NCBI GenBank assembly: GCA_910586735.1
Contig: CAJUJW010000003.1
Location: 1-64,000, forward strand
Length of the DNA stretch: 64,000 nucleotides
Direction: 5' to 3'
From: an uncultured Oscillibacter sp.
GTDB taxonomy: Bacteria > Bacillota > Clostridia > Oscillospirales > Oscillospiraceae
Position numbers and translations under genes: made by a program. Below are positions 42,325 through 48,590 of the stretch, piece after piece. Each line of letters opens with the position of its first letter. Position 1 is the first letter of the stretch. The notes under the pieces were generated by a model that saw nothing but the letters and a program-made list of their open reading frames with translations, had not been told where the DNA came from and did no database searches.

Positions 42325-43467
42325 TCAATACCAGTTGGACACCATGACGGTGCAGGAGGCGGTGGTTCCGGCGGCGGTGGTGGCCGTGATGACGGCGGTG
42401 CCGGGCCGGTAGCAGGTCACGGTGCCGTAGGCGTCCACGCTGGCCACGCCGTAGTCAGAGGAGGCCCAGCGGACAATCTGATTGGCGGCGGTGGCGGGGT
42501 AGACGTAGGAGACCAGGGTCCGGCTCTCCCCCGGATAGAGGGACAGGCTGGACTGGCTCACGGAGACGCTGACGGGCTGGACCACCGTCACCAGGTTGGT
42601 GCGCTGGCGCTGGGCGGGGTCTATGATGCGGGCGGTGATGACCGCGGCGGAGTCCCGTGTGATGCCGTCGTTGGGGGCGAAGGTGCCCCAGGCGTTGTTG
42701 CCCGCCAGAACGCCGGCCCGGTACAGGGTGTAGATGCCCCAGGAGCCGGGGTCGCTCATGGGCACGTCGGGAATCGCGCCGTCCAGAATGGCGTTGATGC
42801 CCTTGAGCGCCGAGGCGGGCACCGCCTTGGACATGATGGCGGCGAAGCTGCGGCGGGTGGCCAGGTCGTTGTAGTTGTCATACTGTCCCGCGGTGACAAT
42901 GCCCACGTTCAGGGCGTACTGGAGATCGCTCATGCCGGCGGGGATGCTCCAGTTGTGGTAGATGCTGTGGACCCGGACGGCCATGGAGACCACGTCGCCC
43001 AGGGTCAGGGCCGCGCGGGGGCCGAACTTCTCGCTGTCCCCCAGAAGGCCGCACTCATAGAGGGTGCGCACGCCCTGCTCGTACCAGGCGCCGGAGGGCA
43101 CGTCCTTGTAGGTCTTGGCGGTGTAGGTCCTGAACCGCTGGAAGTTGTTCAGGCTCTCCGTTTTGTTGCGCCAGATGGTATCGTAGATATAGTTGGTGTG
43201 GGGCGCCAGGGCGGCGGTGCCGTTGACGGACATGGCGTAGCCGGGCCGGTTGGACTCCCAGGGGCGGACAACGTAAGAGGCGTTGGCGGTCCAGGGGCCG
43301 GCGGTGAAGGTGTAAGCGCTGTTCCAGGGGGTGACCACGTATCCGTAAGCGCCGGTATCGGAATTGGCCTCCGCCACGGCGGCCACGCCGGTCTCCGCCG
43401 CCAGGGCGGGAACGGTGAGCATCAGGCAGGTGACCAGGGTCAGCAGAATCGAACATAATTTCTTCAT
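42325..43467 (-). CDS. Secreted SLH-domain protein with an Ig-like (BIG2) domain
   Basis: A 380-residue surface protein. Residues 1-23 are a signal peptide (KKLCSILLTLVTCLMLTVPALA). Two or three S-layer-homology-like repeats lie at residues about 105-285 (YKDVPSGAWYEQGVRTLYECGLL and IPDVPMSDPGSWGIYTLYRAGVL, each with a Trp/Tyr core). Residues about 295-378 form a bacterial Ig-like domain (SVSQSSLSLYPGESRTL ... ITATTAAG). SLH repeats bind secondary wall polymers. The first 80 residues, with repeated VxPWxS motifs, are unassigned. GGAGGG precedes the ATG. Confidence 0.87.
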   Translation of the reverse strand: MKKLCSILLTLVTCLMLTVPALAAETGVAAVAEANSDTGAYGYVVTPWNSAYTFTAGPWTANASYVVRPWESNRPGYAMSVNGTAALAPHTNYIYDTIWRNKTESLNNFQRFRTYTAKTYKDVPSGAWYEQGVRTLYECGLLGDSEKFGPRAALTLGDVVSMAVRVHSIYHNWSIPAGMSDLQYALNVGIVTAGQYDNYNDLATRRSFAAIMSKAVPASALKGINAILDGAIPDVPMSDPGSWGIYTLYRAGVLAGNNAWGTFAPNDGITRDSAAVITARIIDPAQRQRTNLVTVVQPVSVSVSQSSLSLYPGESRTLVSYVYPATAANQIVRWASSDYGVASVDAYGTVTCYRPGTAVITATTAAGTTASCTVMVSNWY

Positions 43468-43499
43468 AATAAAGCCCTCCTGAATATCTATATGCCATA

Positions 43500-43528
43500 A
43501 GCATACCGCTTTGTGCCTCTCCAGTCAA
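43500..43528 (-). promoter_or_regulatory. Sigma-A promoter of the SLH protein gene
   Basis: On the minus strand TTGACT (43523-43528) and TATGCT (43500-43505) are 17 bp apart. Confidence 0.7.
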
Positions 43529-43600
43529 GAGAAATTTGGCAGGTTTTGGCGAAAAAACCAGAATTTTCGGAGAGGCGGTGAAAATGGTCCCGGGAACAAT

Positions 43601-43656
43601 CGTAAGAAAACCTTAAGAATTTTGCCCGGTATTTCGTAAGAAATTCCTGCTATCAT
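43601..43656 (+). promoter_or_regulatory. Phased direct repeats upstream of a -10 element
   Basis: TCGTAAGAA (43601), CCTTAAGAA (43612) and TCGTAAGAA (43634) recur at 11 and 22 bp, in helical phase, upstream of TATCAT (43651-43656). Such 11-bp phased repeats are the usual binding pattern of OmpR/PhoB-type response regulators. The regulator is not identified. Confidence 0.5.
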
Positions 43657-43686
43657 AAGGGGCACAAGAGAAAGGAGCTGTGCCAC

Positions 43687-43818
43687 ATGAAAATTCGCGC
43701 CGCCCTCTGCCTCCTGCTGGTTTTACTCTCGGCCTGCGCCCCGCCGCCGCTGTCGGAGGCTTGGGGGCGGGGGCTTTACTGGTTGCAAGGCCCGTCCGTC
43801 TATCCTCGCTGCCGCTGA
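43687..43818 (+). pseudogene. Truncated lipoprotein gene
   Basis: Forty-three codons from ATG 43687 (AAAGGAG upstream) begin with a clear lipoprotein signal peptide: a KIR n-region, a leucine-rich core and the lipobox LLSAC with Cys17. After about ten further residues the sequence passes into the dispersed repeat (GCTGCCGCT-GACCTGGAGG) and stops at TGA 43816-43818. The signal peptide and the elaborate promoter suggest a once longer exported protein cut off by repeat insertion or deletion. A genuine short lipoprotein cannot be excluded. Confidence 0.55.
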
Positions 43819-43835
43819 CCTGGAGGTTAGGGCAG
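43768..43835. repeat. Fragment of the composite repeat
   Basis: GGGGGCGGGGGCTTTACTGG, CTATCCTCGCTGCCGCT and GACCTGGAGGTT match the tail module of the long repeat copies with losses. It overlaps the truncated lipoprotein. Confidence 0.5.
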
Positions 43836-43918
43836 GCTTAGGGCTGCCGTCTCTGGTGGAAAAATTTAAACTGAAGAAGGAGGGCAGTGCCCTCCTTTTC
43901 TTGTTTCATATCGGCCTT

Positions 43919-44104
43919 TTAAAAATCATGTCTTTCCCCGCAGTAAATACCCAGGGTTTCAAAAAGCGAGACAATGGCCTCAATCTTATAAAAGCATTCC
44001 TTATCCGAAAGTTCTTTATCTGCCAGAATATCCCTTATTTTCAGCAACGCCCGCACACTGGCATCATTGACCAAACGCCGGACCACTTCCAGTTCATCCT
44101 GCAT
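43919..44104 (-). CDS. 61-aa protein divergent from an XRE regulator
   Basis: A 61-residue soluble, helical, acidic protein (VVRRLVNDASVRALLKIRDILADKELSDKE followed by a second helix and YCGERHDF). AAGGAGGG lies upstream of the ATG. From memory similar 60-residue proteins occur next to XRE regulators in other Oscillospiraceae, but no family name or function is known to me. It may be the partner or target of the divergent regulator, as in small toxin-antitoxin-like pairs; that is only inference. Confidence 0.65.
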   Translation of the reverse strand: MQDELEVVRRLVNDASVRALLKIRDILADKELSDKECFYKIEAIVSLFETLGIYCGERHDF

Positions 44105-44122
44105 AGCCGCCCTCCTTGGTTG

Positions 44123-44164
44123 ATATATCGCCTTTATAGTATCATATATCGCCCGCCTTTGACA
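44123..44164. promoter_or_regulatory. Overlapping divergent promoters with operator repeats
   Basis: TTGACA at 44159-44164 (plus strand) and TTGTCA on the minus strand overlap, so both genes share the -35 zone. ATATATCGCC occurs twice, at 44123-44132 and 44144-44153, 21 bp apart (two helical turns), around the minus-strand -10 region. This is a plausible autoregulatory operator. Confidence 0.55.
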
Positions 44165-44212
44165 AGCCTTTTCAGTAGAGTATTGATAGAATTATCTGAG
44201 AGGGGCGGTCAA

Positions 44213-44455
44213 ATGGACACCCGGTCAGCCGTGGCGAATCGAATCACCGTGCTCTGCGGCCGGCGGGGCTGGACCATCCATAAACTGGCGACGGAATCCG
44301 GCGTATCCCCTTCTACTGTAAAGAGCATTTTATATGGGAAGAGCAAGAATCCAGGAGTTGTGACCATTAAAATGCTCTGTGACGGTCTGGGCATTTCACT
44401 GGAGGAATTTTTCTCCAGTCCCGAGTTCCGCCAACTAGAGCAGGAGCTCCAATAA
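44213..44455 (+). CDS. XRE-family regulator
   Basis: An 80-residue helix-turn-helix protein: VANRITVLCGRRGWTIHKLATESGVSPSTVKSILYGKSKNPGVVTIKMLCDGLGISLEEFF. The LATESGVSPSTVKSILYG core is the DNA-binding unit and NPGVVTIKMLCDGLGISLEEFF the typical end. The start ATG at 44213 is preferred because AGAGGGG lies about nine bases upstream; an open frame reaching to 43856 runs through the repeat and promoter DNA. It is divergent from the 61-aa gene. Confidence 0.85.
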   Translation: MDTRSAVANRITVLCGRRGWTIHKLATESGVSPSTVKSILYGKSKNPGVVTIKMLCDGLGISLEEFFSSPEFRQLEQELQ

Positions 44456-44481
44456 AATCAAAGCCGTCTCTCCGAGAGAAT

Positions 44482-44882
44482 GACCAAAGGTCACGCCCCG
44501 AGGGGCAGTTCCTCCCCGAACCTCCAGGGTAGCGGCAGCGAAAAGAGGAGAGAGTCGATTCGACGACCACCAAAACCCCCGCCCGCACCACGCCGCGGCC
44601 CGAAGACATTCGTAGAAAACGGAGGCACGTCTTGCGCGCCCCCGTTTTCTCTCTTCCACCGTGCACGGCGCATTCTCTCTTTTCGCAAAAAAGGGGCCCC
44701 CGCAAAATCGTAGATTTTGTGGGGAGAGGAGGAAGGAATGGAGCGGGCGCAGTCCTCGCCGTCAGGCGGGGACGAAGCAGAGCGGAATTTCTTCCGACGA
44801 AATGGGGGGTGCATTGGTCCAGCCCCCAAAGGGCTGTTGACCTCCCCGCCCGTCAGGGCGTGTACAGGCTTCCCCCGGCGGG
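44482..44882. repeat. Composite dispersed intergenic repeat, long copy B (inverted)
   Basis: This is the reverse-complement counterpart of 27956-28345, with the same module order: the GGGGGTTTTGGTGGT segment, the hairpin with GATTTTGTGGGG/CCCCGCAAAATC, the GGAAGAAATTCCGCTCTG-type stretch (here AGCGGAATTTCTTCC), GCATTGGTCCAGCCCCC and the CGCCC-GGGCG hairpin. Most differences from copy A are point changes; the two arms of the central hairpin have one mismatch. No transposase is encoded, and translations of the region mirror each other between copies. Confidence 0.8.
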
Positions 44883-44890
44883 GGACGTAA

Positions 44891-44919
44891 AAAGGCGGAC
44901 GGTCAAGCCGTCCGCCTTT
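44891..44919 (-). terminator. Terminator of the radical SAM gene
   Basis: AAAGGCGGACGG (44891-44902) and CCGTCCGCCTTT (44908-44919) form a perfect stem over TCAAG. On the minus strand it is followed by TTTACG. Confidence 0.8.
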
Positions 44920-44922
44920 GAT

Positions 44923-45810
44923 TTACGCGATCCGCGCCCGCCACTTCAAATCGTAGGGCTCGAAGACCACCTTTTCGTACGCCGCCACGTCCAGGGGGGT
45001 CCCGTCCCAGTCGCCGTGGATGTCCCCGTTCTGTTTAATCAGGATGTCGTAGAGGATGTCGTAGGTCACGCCGTCCGCCGGGTCCGTCTCCACGATGGTG
45101 GAGTAGGGCAGGGTTTTGTGATAGGTCAGTTCCATGCCCTGATAGTCGAAGTGGAAGCCGCAGCGCATGCGGCAGCCGTCCAGGCCGGTGTACCGGGCGA
45201 TCTTCTTCAGGTCCTGGAGGATCTTGTCCCCCTCCTCCTCGTAGAGGTTGTCCGGCGTGGTGGCGGTGTAGTCGAAGCGGAACTGGATGGACGCGCCGGG
45301 GACCTTTTTGAACCGCTCCAGGTAGGGAATCAGGTCCTGGGCGGGGTAGTCCTTGTAGAGCACGCAGTTGACCCGGAAGGGCACGGGGAGGCGGGCCAGG
45401 AGGCCGTCGTTGGACTCCACCACGTACTTCTGCATGTGCCGGGAGACGTTGACGCAGGTGATTTTGTGCTTGTTCCTCTCGGCGAAAGCCAGGATGTCCT
45501 CCTCCGTCTGGAACTCGGAGACGGGGAGGGTGGTGTTGATATAGACCTTGTGGGTGGTGGGAATCTCGTCCAGCATGGACTGGAGGACCTGAAGGTCGGC
45601 GAAGGGCTCGCCGCCGGTGAACACGAAGTCGCAGTAGGGCGTGATGGCGTCCATCCGGCGGATGCTGGCGCGGATTTTGTCGGCGGAGAAGCCGGTCAGG
45701 TCCGCGTACTCGCCTTTATTGATGCAGAAGGGGCAGTGGTTCTTGCAGTCGTAGGGGACAAAGACCGTCACCGTCGCGCCGCCCTCCCGCGTCTTGTAGG
45801 GATGTTTCAT
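44923..45810 (-). CDS. Radical SAM protein
   Basis: A 295-residue radical S-adenosylmethionine enzyme. The [4Fe-4S] motif is YDCKNHCPFC near residue 20 (CxxxCxxC), followed by FVFTGGEPFADL (the GGEP motif that binds the methionine group) and INTTLPVSEF. There is no SPASM-type cysteine cluster, although CRMRCGFHF in the C-terminal third has two further Cys. The reaction is unknown. The closest general match would be organic-radical activating or 7-carboxy-7-deazaguanine-type proteins, but no specific member is recognised. It has its own promoter and terminator. Confidence 0.85.
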   Translation of the reverse strand: MKHPYKTREGGATVTVFVPYDCKNHCPFCINKGEYADLTGFSADKIRASIRRMDAITPYCDFVFTGGEPFADLQVLQSMLDEIPTTHKVYINTTLPVSEFQTEEDILAFAERNKHKITCVNVSRHMQKYVVESNDGLLARLPVPFRVNCVLYKDYPAQDLIPYLERFKKVPGASIQFRFDYTATTPDNLYEEEGDKILQDLKKIARYTGLDGCRMRCGFHFDYQGMELTYHKTLPYSTIVETDPADGVTYDILYDILIKQNGDIHGDWDGTPLDVAAYEKVVFEPYDLKWRARIA

Positions 45811-45832
45811 AACGTCGTCTCGCCTTTCCGTC

Positions 45833-45905
45833 TAGTAGTAGTGGTTGGGCACGGTCGAGGCCGTACACGGACTACTATTTTAAAGGATTTTCCCCGGAAG
45901 GTCAA
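45833..45905 (-). promoter_or_regulatory. Promoter and inverted repeat of the radical SAM gene
   Basis: On the minus strand TTGACC (45900-45905) and TAAAAT (45877-45882) are 17 bp apart. TAGTAGTAGT (45833-45842) and ACTACTA (45871-45877) are inverted arms that flank the start region, with a smaller CCGT-AC-ACGG palindrome (45861-45870) between them. Confidence 0.65.
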
Positions 45906-45960
45906 GAGCAATTCGGAAAATTGCGGGTGAAAAATCTGTGGGAATTGCCGGGGGTTTCTT

Positions 45961-46046
45961 CTTCTCCCCCGAAAGGGGGAGGCGTTTTCCGGCCCTGACG
46001 GGCGGGGCGGCATGGCAACCAGCGATGGCTGGTTCATTGCACCCTT
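45961..46046. repeat. Short member of the double-hairpin repeat, copy C
   Basis: CCCCC-GAAA-GGGGG and CGGCCCTGACGGGCGG hairpins are followed by AACCAGCGATGGCTGGTT and TTGCACCC. The same order appears inverted at 50414-50505, and the first modules are shared with the long copies A and B. Confidence 0.7.
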
Positions 46047-46079
46047 CCGTCCGCGCGTAGTAAAATAGTCCCGCGCCGT

Positions 46080-46109
46080 CCAGTTGCGCTGTCAAACTGT
46101 CCAGTCACG
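46080..46109 (+). promoter_or_regulatory. Candidate LytTR binding site
   Basis: CCAGTTGCG (46080-46088) and CCAGTCACG (46101-46109) are imperfect 9-bp direct repeats separated by 12 bp, the layout that AgrA-type LytTR domains bind. It is 60 bp upstream of the LytTR regulator gene. A possible -10 TATGAA is at 46136-46141, without a consensus -35, which fits an activated promoter. Confidence 0.5.
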
Positions 46110-46168
46110 TCAACCGCCCTTACCCCCGACGGCCATATGAACGAATAGACACATAGAGGAATAACGCC

Positions 46169-46888
46169 ATGATAAGAATCGCCATTTGTGATGATGAAGC
46201 CCCGGCCCGCGCCTGCCTCGCGTCCCTGATCCGGGCGCAGGGCCGCCCCTGTGAGGTTGCTGAGTACGCCTCCGCCGGGGACTGCCTCGCGGACCGCCGG
46301 GAAATCGACCTGCTCTTTCTGGACATCGCGCTGAACGCCGCCGGGCCGGACGGCATGGCTTTGGCCCGTCAGATTCGGGAGGGCGGTCACGCCGCGCGGC
46401 CGGTCATTATCTTCGTGACCGGCTATGAGCGGTATGTGTTCGACGCCTTTGACGTAGGCGCGTTCCAATACCTGCTGAAGCCGGTGGACGAGGAAAAGTT
46501 TGCCCAGGTCTTCGCCCGGGCGGCGGCACAGCTTGAAGCGGGCCGGGACACACCCGCCCGTACCCTGACGCTGCAATCGGCGGGGGTCAGCCGGACCGTG
46601 CCGCTGGACAGCATCTACTACATTGAGAGCAGTAACCACAAGGTAGTCCTGCGTCTGAAAGACGGGGAGTTTTCCTGCTACGCGAAAATCCGGGACCTGG
46701 AGGCGGAGCTGGGCGATCAGTTCTTCCGGGTCCACAAGGGCTACCTCGTCAACCTGGCCTATGTGGAGGGGTACGGCAAGACGGAAGTAACGCTGACCAA
46801 CGGGGAAAAGCTGCTGATCTCCAAATACAAATACCAGGACTTCGTGAAAACCTACCTCCGCTTTCTGAAAAGGGGGGCGGGCCTATGA
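46169..46888 (+). CDS. LytTR-family response regulator
   Basis: A 239-residue AgrA/LytR-type regulator. The receiver domain has acidic residues D8 and D9 and the phosphorylated Asp52 in LLFLDIAL, with FVTGYERYVFDAFDVGAFQYLLKP as the switch region. The LytTR DNA-binding domain covers residues about 135-235 (LDSIYYIESSNHKVVLRLKDGEF, FFRVHKGYLVNLAYV). It overlaps the kinase gene by 4 bp. The two-component pair is followed directly by two genes of unknown function, the likely targets or partners. Confidence 0.93.
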   Translation: MIRIAICDDEAPARACLASLIRAQGRPCEVAEYASAGDCLADRREIDLLFLDIALNAAGPDGMALARQIREGGHAARPVIIFVTGYERYVFDAFDVGAFQYLLKPVDEEKFAQVFARAAAQLEAGRDTPARTLTLQSAGVSRTVPLDSIYYIESSNHKVVLRLKDGEFSCYAKIRDLEAELGDQFFRVHKGYLVNLAYVEGYGKTEVTLTNGEKLLISKYKYQDFVKTYLRFLKRGAGL

Positions 46889-48267
46889 GCGAGACGGGAT
46901 TTCGGATTTTCAATCAGGCGTTTTCCGCTGGAGCGGAGTTGACCTACGCCGTTCTGCTCACCGCCTTCTTCAAGCCCTTTCTGACCGGCCAGGGCCGGAA
47001 GTGGCGGAAGCCGCTGATTGTTTTTTCCGTCTACATGCTGTTTGAGATTGTCTGCAATTGGGCGGCGCTGCCCCAGGGCGCCTTCGGACTGCTCCTGATG
47101 GCGATGCTGCTGGCGGTTTCCAGGTGGATTGGCCTGGAAAAGCCGTCTGTGTTCCTCCTGACCCTGCTCTACTTCAACGCCAGGATTTCCAGCGGCCTGA
47201 TGGTGCAGAGCCTGTATTTTATCGTGGAGCGGTCCGTCCCCTGCCGCCTGGAGCCGCCGGAGGCGGTCTTTCTCCGGGCCGCCCTGCTGGTGACGCTGTT
47301 TCTGCTGTCCCACGCCGCCCTGCTGGCCGTCATGCTCTATGCCCTCCAGCGGCAGACGCGGAAGCAGGGCATGACGCTCCACGGTTGGGAACTGTGTTAT
47401 CTCGCCCTGGTGCCGGCGGCGGGGATTCTGTTCGGACAGGTGATTTCCCGGATTCTGGTGGAGTTCAAGGACGGCGTCCTGCTCCAGCTCTACGAGCGCC
47501 ACCCGGCGTTTCTGGCGGTGATGCCGGTGCTGGCCCTGCTGTTCTACGCCGGGGCCTGGTTGACCATCGCCTTTCAGCAGGGCATGGCGGCGCTCCGGGA
47601 GGAACAGGCCACCCACTATATGGAGTACCAGCAGACACAGGCAATCCGGGCGCGCATCCACGAGGCGGAACAGTTCTACACCCGTATCCGGGAACTGAAG
47701 CACGAAATGCGGGGCCACCTGACCAACATCAAAGGGCTGGCCCGGAGCGGCGAATACGCCAGCCTGGAGGACTATATCGCCAAAATGGATGACAGCATAA
47801 GCGGCTTTGCGCTGACGCTCCAGACGGGCAACCCGGTCACGGACGTGATTGTCAATGATACGCGGCGGCGGTGCCTTGACCTGGGCGTCCGCTTCCAGGC
47901 GGAATTCCACTACCCCGATCCGGGGGCCTATGACGCCTTTGACGTGGGGATCATCCTGCAAAACCTGCTGCAAAACGCGGTGGAGGCTTGCGGGAAGGTG
48001 GACGAGGGCGAGCGGTTTATCGCGCTGGCCGGAAAGAGGAGGGGACGGTTCTTTCTGATCGAGGTCAAGAATTCTTTCGCGGGCGAGGTGGTATTCGGGC
48101 GGGACGGCTTGCCCGTCACAACGAAGCAGGAGGACGCCTCCATGCACGGCATTGGCCTTGCCAACGTGCGCCGGGAGGCGGAGAAGTACATGGGAGAATT
48201 GGAGCTGAAAGCGGTTCAGCGGGAATTTTCCGCGGCGGTTCTATTGCAGGAAAGGAGCGGCGCATGA
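46885..48267 (+). CDS. GHKL sensor histidine kinase (AgrC-like)
   Basis: A 460-residue kinase. The N-terminal 230 residues hold about six or seven membrane helices (near 12-30, 43-60, 66-80, 90-112, 128-152, 168-190, 208-230) with almost no loops, as in peptide-sensing AgrC/ComD-type receptors. A coiled coil leads to the phosphoacceptor His273 in ELKHEMRGHLTNIKGL. The GHKL ATPase has the N box LLQNAVEAC and the G box GIGLANVRREAEKYMG. No AgrB/AgrD genes are near. It overlaps both neighbours by 4 bp. Confidence 0.92.
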   Translation: MSETGFRIFNQAFSAGAELTYAVLLTAFFKPFLTGQGRKWRKPLIVFSVYMLFEIVCNWAALPQGAFGLLLMAMLLAVSRWIGLEKPSVFLLTLLYFNARISSGLMVQSLYFIVERSVPCRLEPPEAVFLRAALLVTLFLLSHAALLAVMLYALQRQTRKQGMTLHGWELCYLALVPAAGILFGQVISRILVEFKDGVLLQLYERHPAFLAVMPVLALLFYAGAWLTIAFQQGMAALREEQATHYMEYQQTQAIRARIHEAEQFYTRIRELKHEMRGHLTNIKGLARSGEYASLEDYIAKMDDSISGFALTLQTGNPVTDVIVNDTRRRCLDLGVRFQAEFHYPDPGAYDAFDVGIILQNLLQNAVEACGKVDEGERFIALAGKRRGRFFLIEVKNSFAGEVVFGRDGLPVTTKQEDASMHGIGLANVRREAEKYMGELELKAVQREFSAAVLLQERSGA

Positions 48268-48575
48268 ACAACACGATAGATCTCAACTATTTGACAAGGC
48301 CGTCTAGACAATTTCCCTCAAGCGGTTTTGCCCGTTCAACACAAACGGGCGGCGGCAGCTTTGGGGAAATGGCGGCTCAGCTCAGGGCGGAACAGGAGGG
48401 CCCGGCGGTCTTTGAAGATAAGGCCGAAGGCGGCTTCTGGGAACAGCGCGTGGAGCGCCAGAAAGAATTTATGGAGCTCCAGCAAAAAGCGGCGGCCCGG
48501 CGGCGGATGCTGATGAAGCTCCGCATGAATGGCGGTTCCGTCAGCGCGGCGGAACTTTTGATGGGGATGCTTTAA
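48264..48575 (+). CDS. Unknown protein, short paralogue of the next gene
   Basis: A 103-residue soluble protein, unrecognised. It has no signal peptide, membrane helix or cysteine. It resembles the ends of the following 335-residue protein: both begin M-N/S-NTI and carry GSFxx[E/D]MAAQ-like residues at the same positions 31-39 (GSFGEMAAQ against GSFMDMAAQ). Its FWEQRVERQKEFMELQQ (residues 58-74) matches WWDLRMARHAEFMKLAV (256-272) in the larger one, so it looks like that protein without the middle domain. It starts 4 bp inside the kinase gene, behind AAAGGAG. Confidence 0.8.
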   Translation: MNNTIDLNYLTRPSRQFPSSGFARSTQTGGGSFGEMAAQLRAEQEGPAVFEDKAEGGFWEQRVERQKEFMELQQKAAARRRMLMKLRMNGGSVSAAELLMGML

Positions 48576-48590
48576 GGGGAGGAAACAATT

